NCBI GenBank assembly: GCA_004026145.2
Contig: CP034986.1
Location: 18,032,933 to 18,096,932, forward strand
Origin: Takifugu bimaculatus
Taxonomy: Eukaryota; Chordata; Actinopteri; Tetraodontiformes; Tetraodontidae
Direction of reading: 5' to 3'
Length of the DNA stretch: 64,000 bases
Translations under genes and position numbers: made by a program
The notes under the pieces: generated by a model
The model's input: only the letters and a program-made list of their open reading frames with translations
What the model was told of the DNA's origin: nothing
Database searches by the model: none
In this document: positions 1-7,381 of the stretch, in pieces
Numbering within the stretch: position 1 is the first letter of the stretch
Layout of the letters: each line of letters starts with the position of its first letter

Positions 1-651
1 TGCATCCAATTGCTTAGTCAACGTGTTACGTTCATTCTGCAGGCTCCTCAGGCTTCGTTCTCGGGTCTGCTGGTACGCCTGTTTCCGAACACGTTGAACC
101 TGCTGTCGGGCTGCTTGGGTCAAGCCTATTTTCATGGCGGTATATACTCTGGTAGGCATTCCACCGATCTCAGCGCGGAGGTCCTCTGGCTCGTATTGCT
201 CAAGTGGGTGACACAGGAAACTGGAGAGACGGACTCGGTCCTCGTTGCCGACGACGATCAGGGGAGGTAGTCGTCTGGGTGCTGGTGGTCTGGCCATAGG
301 AGGAACCACAGCCGTTGGTTGATCATCATGGATCACGAGCTGGCCCCGGTCCGCTGGGTTCTCTGGGCTCTCTGGGCTGTACTGGAATCCGGTGGGCACC
401 AACCCTCCTTGGCTCGCAGGTGGACCTGGCAGGAGACTCGCTGGCTCTCCCGTCTGGTGCCCATCCGACCCCTCCATCAACGGGTCAGGGACTCCCTCGC
501 TCCATCTTGGGTACCTGTTGGGAGTATGTGTGTTTGCCTCTACATGTCGTGTTCCTAGGGGTGTGTATGTGTGTCCGTCTCTAGTATCAGTGCTGTGAGG
601 TTGCCAATCGTCCAAGGTCAGTTGGGGTCCAGTATAGAAAGCCTCCGCCAT
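1..651 (-). CDS. Retroviral accessory 3' ORF downstream of env (partial, runs off window)
   Basis: Reading down from an ATG at 651, all 217 codons to base 1 are open; I checked each triplet. The ATG has an A at -3 and a G at +4. A fair splice acceptor (gtcttcatcacag, AG at 662-663) lies 10 bases upstream of it, as expected for a subgenomic mRNA. Residues 1-130 are rich in Pro, Ser, Thr and Gly. Residues 131-175 look folded (hydrophobic and acidic, single Cys147). Residues 178-217 are a strongly basic, Gln/Arg-rich segment likely to be helical or coiled coil. The frame starts 193 bases after the env stop, where fish and foamy retroviruses carry accessory genes. I see no recognisable domain. 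A nuclear or RNA-binding regulator is possible from the Arg-rich helix, but this is inference only. The true C-terminus is outside the window. Confidence 0.8.
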   Translation of the reverse strand, partial: MAEAFYTGPQLTLDDWQPHSTDTRDGHTYTPLGTRHVEANTHTPNRYPRWSEGVPDPLMEGSDGHQTGEPASLLPGPPASQGGLVPTGFQYSPESPENPADRGQLVIHDDQPTAVVPPMARPPAPRRLPPLIVVGNEDRVRLSSFLCHPLEQYEPEDLRAEIGGMPTRVYTAMKIGLTQAARQQVQRVRKQAYQQTRERSLRSLQNERNTLTKQLDA

Positions 652-660
652 TTTCAAAAG

Positions 661-680
661 TCTGTGATGAAGACATGGCA
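661..680 (-). promoter_or_regulatory. Candidate splice acceptor for the 3' accessory ORF
   Basis: The minus strand reads a pyrimidine-rich stretch ending in cacag, with the AG at 662-663, and the ATG of the 3' frame follows after a 10-base leader. It could pair with the strong donor near 10,583. This is by consensus only; no transcript evidence is available here. Confidence 0.45.
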
Positions 681-843
681 TTAAGTTTCCTCATAACAAT
701 AGCTTGTTTCAATCATTCTGCATAAGTTTCTACTGATTATAGCTGCCTATTTGACTAGCATTAGTCTTTTACTATCATTTTTCCAATATTAGTGCTACAT
801 ACCTTGTGGGGAGTGGGCGGCGATCATTTCATTTCTTTCCCTA

Positions 844-2922
844 TTATTCTTGTGTGCTTGTGAAATTAACATATTCTGACTCTGGTTTAATCTCAACATA
901 CTCTGGCTCTGGTTCAATTTCAACATACTCTGATTCTGGTTCAATTTCAACATACTCTGACTCTGGATCAATTTGTACTTGTACTACCGGAAACTGTCCA
1001 GTTATACTAATCAAGATGCGTGATATTAGTATACGGAGTAATGGGATGATGCAGCAGACCACCAACAGTACCACCATCACTATTCCTCCCAATGCTATCC
1101 CAGCCATTTTTAGATACTTTAGCCATCCCAACTTTCCCATCCAATCCCAAAAGCTCTTAACTTGAGTGTTCCAGTTGGAATTTTTTACATGCTCGTCGCG
1201 CATCCTTCTCATTTCGTTCAGAACTCCTGTCAAACTGCCGTTGACACCTGTGTGCATTGGTATCAGAGTGCAACAGTCCTCCCCAATTTCATCACATATG
1301 CCTTGATCTCCTGCCATGCGTGATTCTATCACAAATCTATTTTGCAAAGCCATCATTGACGTGGCGTGCAATTGCTCCCGTACTAATGACAGTCCTTTTA
1401 CAGTATAATTCATGAACCTCTGCTGATTGTACCACAAATAATTTATCCAACGACTATTTCGAGCTATATACTGAGCATTTGCAACTGAACCATAAATTGG
1501 AATCGACCCTGCTCCTCGTCCGGCTTTTATCCATGTGGAGCCTATGGCTACCTGATTTTCTGGTACACCAAATGGGACCTGATCCCATGTGATATAAATT
1601 TCATTTGTTGCTTTCCAGTCCCAGTCCCAATTTTCAAAGGTGTCCTGGGTGTCTCTCTTTTTTCTAGGGGATGCCTGATTTGGTTGCGCCCTTTGCGTAA
1701 TCAATGACAACTGTCCCGTTAACATTAATGGGGCGCATATTCCTTCCCAATTTGGAGGTAAAGTTAGCATCAGGGTGTCATTACCTTCACAAGTCCAGAA
1801 GACATCCCCCAACGGCCTTGTGCCTTCCGTTAAGTCTAACAAACTATATTGAGCTATGTGGGATGAAGTTTGTTCGTAGATTATTGCTCCCCCGTTTGGT
1901 ACCATCTGTTTACATTGCATTTGGGCCTTTGGGCCGGTCTCACATAGTTTGATGGTTGCTGTGGTGTTCCCGTAGGTTAGCTCCGGGTACCACTCGATTC
2001 TGCTGCACCTCACCAGTCCTCCCGCATCCGACAATTTTGGAGACCCTCTTTGGACAACCTCTTCCACCTCCTGCCCTCGAGCTATACAGAAAGGGAAGAT
2101 GTTGTTAGCCGGTTTGTGCACCACTGGGGGTAGTGCTTTTACTACATCATAATCGTCGTCTGCCAGAAATGTGGGGCAGACTTTCTTATCATTATCCCAT
2201 GGCGGTAAGCCTCCCGCCATGTGCATTGCACAGAGGGCAAAACACTTAGTGATGTCCGGGCATTCACCTAGCTCACCTCCTGGTATCCCCTGGATTTGTG
2301 GCAGTTTTTTAGCATTATAGCAAGCAATACAATCTTGTTTCTTCCGTTGGCTAGCTTCAAACATTGATTTTGCTGAGTACATTATCCATTGTTGGAACAT
2401 GTTTGTGTCCCAATGTGACGTTTTTAACTTATCTAAGTCCCTTTTCCGTCTTGAATTTAGCAGTTTTACTTTACTTTCAGCTTCCTTTACTGTCAGCCTT
2501 TGTCCTGTTTGCTCATTCTGACATCCTGTCTGTGTGCATCTCACCTGAATGATCACCGTCCCTTCCCCACGGCAGTCCATGCTTTGGGGATATCCCAGCC
2601 AATGCTTACCTATTGACTCGGTTCCCAACATTTCCGTTAGTACAAAATCATAAGTATCTGCTTTGACATGCATTATCTGTTTGATTTCTCCATTGTTTCT
2701 ATTCACTATTCCTTTATGAGTTGCTAGTGTGATCATAGCCAAGGCACACGTGTCTAGTGCTCGTGTGTGGTGTGGGTTAGTTGTTCTCAGGAATTCCCCC
2801 GTTGTTAAGCCGTTAAGGGTTAACATCATTATCATGCAACTAATCAGCAAGCCAATTCGGCCCCGGCAGCGAGGGGGACGGAGCTGTCGAATCCATGGCA
2901 GCATCTTCAGAATCACTGCCAT
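844..2922 (-). CDS. env: Retroviral envelope glycoprotein Env
   Basis: The open frame extends up to 3297 (817 codons), but I place the start at the ATG at 2922. From there a basic n-region and a hydrophobic core (residues about 23-36) form a signal peptide, and the upstream part only overlaps pol. The mature mRNA is probably spliced. In the 692-residue product there are two basic furin-type sites, ending at about residues 161 and 423. A CXXC motif lies at 198-201. The transmembrane subunit has an LQNR-type segment starting at 526, which resembles the retroviral immunosuppressive region, followed by a CX6CC motif at 543-551 and a membrane helix at about 607-629. The tail has 63 residues and includes four tyrosine repeats. 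N-glycosylation sequons include those at about 319, 381, 505 and 561. The frame has no breaks. The extra upstream cleavage site may release a long leader peptide. Confidence 0.9.
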   Translation of the reverse strand: MAVILKMLPWIRQLRPPRCRGRIGLLISCMIMMLTLNGLTTGEFLRTTNPHHTRALDTCALAMITLATHKGIVNRNNGEIKQIMHVKADTYDFVLTEMLGTESIGKHWLGYPQSMDCRGEGTVIIQVRCTQTGCQNEQTGQRLTVKEAESKVKLLNSRRKRDLDKLKTSHWDTNMFQQWIMYSAKSMFEASQRKKQDCIACYNAKKLPQIQGIPGGELGECPDITKCFALCAMHMAGGLPPWDNDKKVCPTFLADDDYDVVKALPPVVHKPANNIFPFCIARGQEVEEVVQRGSPKLSDAGGLVRCSRIEWYPELTYGNTTATIKLCETGPKAQMQCKQMVPNGGAIIYEQTSSHIAQYSLLDLTEGTRPLGDVFWTCEGNDTLMLTLPPNWEGICAPLMLTGQLSLITQRAQPNQASPRKKRDTQDTFENWDWDWKATNEIYITWDQVPFGVPENQVAIGSTWIKAGRGAGSIPIYGSVANAQYIARNSRWINYLWYNQQRFMNYTVKGLSLVREQLHATSMMALQNRFVIESRMAGDQGICDEIGEDCCTLIPMHTGVNGSLTGVLNEMRRMRDEHVKNSNWNTQVKSFWDWMGKLGWLKYLKMAGIALGGIVMVVLLVVCCIIPLLRILISRILISITGQFPVVQVQIDPESEYVEIEPESEYVEIEPEPEYVEIKPESEYVNFTSTQE
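862..969 (-). repeat. 27-bp tandem repeat (x4) in the env cytoplasmic tail
   Basis: Four in-frame copies of a 27-bp unit encode a 9-residue repeat of the form E-P-E-S-E-Y-V-E-I. Every copy keeps the tyrosine followed by a hydrophobic residue at +3. The last copy reads Y-V-N-F. The repeats sit after the membrane helix, so they are predicted to be cytoplasmic. Confidence 0.95.
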
Positions 2923-5900
2923 CAGAAGGATGTAGGCGAATGTCTTTCCCAGGCGTGGGCGGGCGGTCCGGAAGCGGTGATACAGCAGGCTCAGGACTGG
3001 CAGTGGGAGTAACAACACGCTCTGAATCAGAGGAATGTGACTGGCGGAGCCGTCGGGCCGCCACCCTGGCGGACCTGCGTTCCCCATGTGGGGAACGGGA
3101 GTGAGTGCTCGGGGAGCGTGAGGAAGAGGTGGTGGAGGAGCTTGTGGAGGAGTGTGGTGGGCTGTCGGCCAGAGGGTGACTATACGTCTCCCTGTCAGCA
3201 TGCTCAGACTCCGATGGACCTGGAAAGTGTCCAGGGGGGTCGGGAGGTCTGTGAAGGGTGCAATGGTTCTTATGGAACCAGAAGGGCTTACCTTCAACTT
3301 TTAGGGCAGTGGGGGTGGTAAGTACAACTTTAAAAGGTCCTTCCCTACGCGGTTCGTTCCACTGGCGTCTAAACACTCGTATGAACACGAGGTCCCCCAC
3401 TTGAACGTCACGGACGTCAACGGGGATGCGTGTCTCGTCCGTGCCGTGGGCTTCTTTCACCTGTTGAAACACAAGTCTGTGGATTTGAGTTAATGCACGT
3501 AGGTAGTCACCTAGTTCACGCTCCAGTTGTGCTATAGCTGGACCCTCCACTGGGCCTCTGATCTGGGGAAGAGGCATGGGTCGACCTGTAAGCATCTCGT
3601 GAGGAGTTAGATGGGTTAGTCGGTTAGTTTGAGAACGCATAGCCATTAAGGCTATGGGCAGGGCGTCCACCCACGTTAACTTTCCGTTGCCGTCAGCCAT
3701 GATTTTAGCTATTTTGGTTTTCAGAACGCCATTGGCTCGTTCGACCGAAGCTTGAGACTGTGGATGGTACACACACCCGTACTTTTGCTTGATTCCTAAA
3801 AGCTTGAACATCTCCTGTATAACTTGAGAAACAAAATGTGGGCCATTATCCGAGGATATTGTATCCGGCATCCCGAATCTGGGAAACACCTCCCTACACA
3901 GAAACCTTGCTGCAGACTTGTGGTCAGCTTTAGAGGTGGGGCATGCTTCAATCCATCTGCTGAACCTACAAACAACAACAAACATATATCTTTTCCTCTC
4001 CACACGGTCAATCATATCCACATAGTCCATAATCAGGTGTCGAAAAGGCCCGTCCGGTAGTGGAATGTGAGCTAATGGCTGAGTGAACATCTTCCGGACA
4101 TTATACTTAGGACAATGGGGACACAATGACAACTCTCTGTCAACCATGGGAGTCATGTATGGCGACCACCAGACTGCCTGTAACTTCCGAATGACCTGTG
4201 CTCTAGAACAGTGATCAGGTTCATGCATTTTCTTAATTGCAATGGGCAACAAAGACAATGGCAGAACAAAATGTCCTCGACAACCTCGCCATAACCCTGG
4301 ATGGGGATGTGAGGTTCGGACAGCCCCTCTTTGTACCCAAAGGCGTTTTTCTGCTGCGGAAACCTTGTCCTGTGCTTCAATCAGTGAGGCCAAGCTGGTG
4401 ATGGGGGCACAATCTTCTTCAAACAACATGGGTCCTTGTATTACTTGGCCTGTTGCCTCTTTGGCTGCTTCATCTGCTAGGTTATTCCCTATGGCAATTG
4501 GTGATTTACTGTTTTGATGTGCTGCACACTTAACTATGGCCAATGCCGTGGGAAGCTGCATGGCTCGTATTAATTCATTTACTGCTTGGCCATGTACTAC
4601 AGGTGTGCCATCTGCACGCACAAAGCCTCTCTGTTTCCAAATGCTAGCATTAATGTGACACACACCGTAACCATATGCACTGTCTGTATAAATAGTTGCT
4701 CTTTTATTAGCTGCCAATTCGCACGCCGCTGTCAACGCTTTGATTTCAGCCAATTGGGCCGAACAGGGTTGGTCTAGGCTAACCGTTTGTACTCTACTAT
4801 ACGTGCCGTCTGGCTTGAGCTGTACTATGCCATAACCTGCCCTGGTGCCCGTTTCTCCCCTGACACATGATCCGTCTACGAACAGTGTCAGGTCAGATGG
4901 GATGGGGTGATTATACAAGTCATCTCTTACTTTCATAAAATTTTCCGTTTCTGTAAGACAATCGTGCGGCACCCCCTCTGTGGGCAGCACCATTCTTGTA
5001 GCTGGATTGATATTAGCACATCTTTGTATGGTCAGGTCGGGTCCTGATAGCAGGATCTCATACCCCGTCCGTCGTGCTTGAGTAATCACAAATCGTGGAC
5101 TTGTGAGCATTGCATGCAGTTGATGAGACGTATATAAAAACACCTGATGGCCCATTGTGATTACTGAGGCCTTTTTGTAGGCAAAGGCGGCTGCTGCCAA
5201 TCCCTGATAGCAGGGTGGCAGCCCCTCCTCCACACTATCCAATTTGGTGCTATAATACGAAATTGGTTGTTTACCTGTGGGGCTGTCTTGCATCAACACT
5301 GCACATGCATATCCTTGTCTTTCTGCTACGTACAAATGGAATGGTTTACTGTAATCTGGATTGGCCAACGCCGGGGCAGTCTGGAGGTCTTTCTTTAGCA
5401 GATGGAATGCTCCGTCTGCTTCGTCAGTCCACTGCAGCTGGGCTGATTGCGACCCTTGTCCTGCTGCACGGATCATGGCTCGTAATGGGGCTGTTTTGAG
5501 AGCATAGTCACAAATCCATGGTCTACTGTAACCGGCCATACCTAAAAAGGACAACATGTGACCAACAGTTTGTGGTTTTGGTATTTTGCTTATGGCTTCC
5601 AACTGGGACGGGGCAATATGCCTCTTGTCCCCACTTAGCTGTCTGCCTAAATACTCCACCATTTGTTGACAAAATTGTAACTTTTTCTTACTTACTTTGT
5701 GGCCACCCTCAGCTAGAGCAGTCAGCATAATAATGGAATCTTTCTCACACTGTTCCTTGGAATCTGAACAAATCAAAATGTCATCCACGTACATCAAGGT
5801 AGTTGATTGAATGTCTAGATGGTTAAGATCGTTAGCAAGAATGCGGTTAAAGATGGAGGGGGAGTGTACAAACCCTTGTGGCAGGCGAGTGTACGTGTAC

Positions 5901-7378
5901 TGTTGATTCATATAAGTAAACGCAAACAGATATTGAGACTCAGGATGAACAGGAACACTAAAAAATGCAGAGCATAGGTCAATTACTGTGAACCACTTAG
6001 TACCCGGGGGTATATTTGATAACAACGTGTGAGGGTCAGGCACAATTGGAATTTCTTCAGTCACTAAAGCATTGATTGCCCTGAGATCATGCACTAACCT
6101 GTACTCATCACTGTTAGGCTTCTTGATAGGAAAAATCGGGGTATTGCATGCACTACGCGTCTTTATCAGAACCCCTGCATTTTCTAACCCTGCTATGGTA
6201 GATTTTATACCTTCAATTTTTTCTGGGCTAAGGGGGTACTGTCTCTGATGGGGTAATCTAACTCCTGGTTTTACGCTAAACTTCTGCGGTTCAGCTGATT
6301 TAACAAAACCTACATCAGTTTTATGCTGAGACCATACTTGTGATGGAACCTGTTCTAACAGTGTGGCATGTTCCTCTGTTATTAGCATGTGCCTAACTCT
6401 TTCCCTTGGAAGTCTAACCTTTTCTGCTACAGCCTCATCTGCAAGGTTGAATGCGATCTTGAAGAATTGTCCATCAGGAGACACGCTGATTGGTTGGCAG
6501 TCTGTTTTTATCCAGTCCTTGATCTGCCTTGCCTCCTTTACCATAGGTCCCAGATCTTGCGACTCATATCCGTCCGTTATCAGCAGAGTGACGTGTGGCG
6601 TTGAGTCTCCGACTTGGAACCAATCGGTCACATCATTCTGTAATTTTACTATGGCAGCTGCTCCTTGTCGTCCCACTACGATGTCTTCATACTGGAGAAC
6701 TGTGATTTTGTTATTTACTTTCTCATCCCAACTCTGTTCGTATTCCTCGTGGGTGTGATTCTCATCGTACAACATTGTGCAATGTAATTGCAGTGTCGGT
6801 ACTTTAGATGTGTCGTAGTGATTCATTACCAAAGGTCTCCAGGATTCCCATTCGTAGTAGAGGAAAGAGTCCAGTGTTGTCAGTCTCAACCAGAAGACTT
6901 GAGCCTCTGCGGTATGGTGTATCATCTGTGGAGACTCTATAGAACTTGTTAGTGACATCATAGGTGACATCATAGGTATTCCATTTGGCTGTTCGCCTGC
7001 TACTTCAAAGTAGATGCCGCCGGGCGTGCATTTGATTTCTGCCTGTAGTTGACATAGTACATCTCTTCCCAAAAGGTTGGTTGGCGTCTCTGCTGAGTAT
7101 AGAAGAGATGCGTGGATTGTTTTCTTTCCTATTTGCAATGGAACCGGTTTAGTCATTGGTATCACTTGAGTTTTCCCAGAGAAGCCTACGGTTCTAATTT
7201 TGGAGTGTGAGAGGGGAAGGTTGGCTCCGTCTTTACCTATACAGGAAAATGTGGCCCCTGTGTCTATCATGAATTGGTATCTACGATTGCACACAATCAC
7301 ATTTATTTTAGGTTCTGCGTCTGGCCGTTGTGTTAGTATAGGCATAATTCCCCTCCCTTCTGGCTCCTCTGGGCACCC
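2840..7378 (-). CDS. pol: Retroviral Pol: protease, 2H-like domain, reverse transcriptase, RNase H, integrase
   Basis: Pol follows gag in the same frame after one amber codon, and its first ATG is at 7345. Numbered from that Met (1501 residues): aspartic protease with D-T-G at 28-30; a roughly 150-residue module with H188-x-T190 and H251-x-T253; reverse transcriptase with the catalytic Asp at 456 and Y-V-D-D at 519-522; RNase H with D824, E867, D888 and D958; integrase with an HHCC zinc site (H1041, H1045, C1075, C1078) and D1107, D1166, E1202 (D-x35-E); and a C-terminal G-P-F motif at 1336-1338. A Ser/Pro/Arg-rich tail of about 130 residues follows and overlaps the upstream part of the env frame. 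The catalytic residues are all present and there is no frame break. It is made as Gag-Pol by readthrough and acts in maturation, cDNA synthesis and integration. Confidence 0.95.
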   Translation of the reverse strand, partial: GCPEEPEGRGIMPILTQRPDAEPKINVIVCNRRYQFMIDTGATFSCIGKDGANLPLSHSKIRTVGFSGKTQVIPMTKPVPLQIGKKTIHASLLYSAETPTNLLGRDVLCQLQAEIKCTPGGIYFEVAGEQPNGIPMMSPMMSLTSSIESPQMIHHTAEAQVFWLRLTTLDSFLYYEWESWRPLVMNHYDTSKVPTLQLHCTMLYDENHTHEEYEQSWDEKVNNKITVLQYEDIVVGRQGAAAIVKLQNDVTDWFQVGDSTPHVTLLITDGYESQDLGPMVKEARQIKDWIKTDCQPISVSPDGQFFKIAFNLADEAVAEKVRLPRERVRHMLITEEHATLLEQVPSQVWSQHKTDVGFVKSAEPQKFSVKPGVRLPHQRQYPLSPEKIEGIKSTIAGLENAGVLIKTRSACNTPIFPIKKPNSDEYRLVHDLRAINALVTEEIPIVPDPHTLLSNIPPGTKWFTVIDLCSAFFSVPVHPESQYLFAFTYMNQQYTYTRLPQGFVHSPSIFNRILANDLNHLDIQSTTLMYVDDILICSDSKEQCEKDSIIMLTALAEGGHKVSKKKLQFCQQMVEYLGRQLSGDKRHIAPSQLEAISKIPKPQTVGHMLSFLGMAGYSRPWICDYALKTAPLRAMIRAAGQGSQSAQLQWTDEADGAFHLLKKDLQTAPALANPDYSKPFHLYVAERQGYACAVLMQDSPTGKQPISYYSTKLDSVEEGLPPCYQGLAAAAFAYKKASVITMGHQVFLYTSHQLHAMLTSPRFVITQARRTGYEILLSGPDLTIQRCANINPATRMVLPTEGVPHDCLTETENFMKVRDDLYNHPIPSDLTLFVDGSCVRGETGTRAGYGIVQLKPDGTYSRVQTVSLDQPCSAQLAEIKALTAACELAANKRATIYTDSAYGYGVCHINASIWKQRGFVRADGTPVVHGQAVNELIRAMQLPTALAIVKCAAHQNSKSPIAIGNNLADEAAKEATGQVIQGPMLFEEDCAPITSLASLIEAQDKVSAAEKRLWVQRGAVRTSHPHPGLWRGCRGHFVLPLSLLPIAIKKMHEPDHCSRAQVIRKLQAVWWSPYMTPMVDRELSLCPHCPKYNVRKMFTQPLAHIPLPDGPFRHLIMDYVDMIDRVERKRYMFVVVCRFSRWIEACPTSKADHKSAARFLCREVFPRFGMPDTISSDNGPHFVSQVIQEMFKLLGIKQKYGCVYHPQSQASVERANGVLKTKIAKIMADGNGKLTWVDALPIALMAMRSQTNRLTHLTPHEMLTGRPMPLPQIRGPVEGPAIAQLERELGDYLRALTQIHRLVFQQVKEAHGTDETRIPVDVRDVQVGDLVFIRVFRRQWNEPRREGPFKVVLTTPTALKVEGKPFWFHKNHCTLHRPPDPPGHFPGPSESEHADRETYSHPLADSPPHSSTSSSTTSSSRSPSTHSRSPHGERRSARVAARRLRQSHSSDSERVVTPTASPEPAVSPLPDRPPTPGKDIRLHPSDGSDSEDAAMDSTAPSPSLPGPNWLAD
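6446..6913 (-). other. Putative 2H phosphoesterase-like domain inside Pol
   Basis: Residues about 145-300 of Pol (from the ATG at 7345) lie between protease and reverse transcriptase, where most retroviruses have no domain. Two motifs of the 2H superfamily type are present: L-H-C-T-M-L (H188, T190) and P-H-V-T-L-L (H251, T253), about 63 residues apart. A strand-like stretch (223-235, V-V-G-x-x-G-A-A-A) lies between them. The 2H enzymes (LigT, AKAP7, rotavirus VP3 C-terminus, coronavirus NS2) cleave 2'-5' or 2',3'-cyclic phosphodiesters with two such His motifs. From memory, the survey that defined the superfamily noted modules in some retroviral polyproteins. The fold and activity here are inferred. 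The spacing is somewhat shorter than usual. Confidence 0.6.
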
Positions 7379-7381
7379 CTA
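7379..7381 (-). promoter_or_regulatory. Amber stop readthrough site between gag and pol
   Basis: Gag ends in CAG-TAG-GGG, and the frame continues open into protease and the rest of Pol without a shift (the gag and pol ATGs lie in the same minus-strand phase). This is the arrangement in gamma- and epsilonretroviruses, where suppression of UAG makes Gag-Pol. A purine-rich spacer follows. I could not trace a convincing pseudoknot by eye. Confidence 0.85.

Noticed and set aside
10..598. Plus-strand frames of 68-89 codons at the left end
   Set aside because: They are opposite-strand shadows of the uninterrupted minus-strand accessory frame.
1..843. 3' LTR at the left end of the window
   Set aside because: No sequence there matches the LTR at 10.7-11.4 kb, and most of it is an open coding frame.
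806..1165. 119-codon plus frame with Y-S-D-S-G-S repeats
   Set aside because: It is the antisense reading of the env tail repeats and membrane region.
7300..7378. Pseudoknot downstream of the gag amber codon
   Set aside because: Expected from the gammaretroviral model, but I could not pair the bases convincingly by eye, so not annotated.
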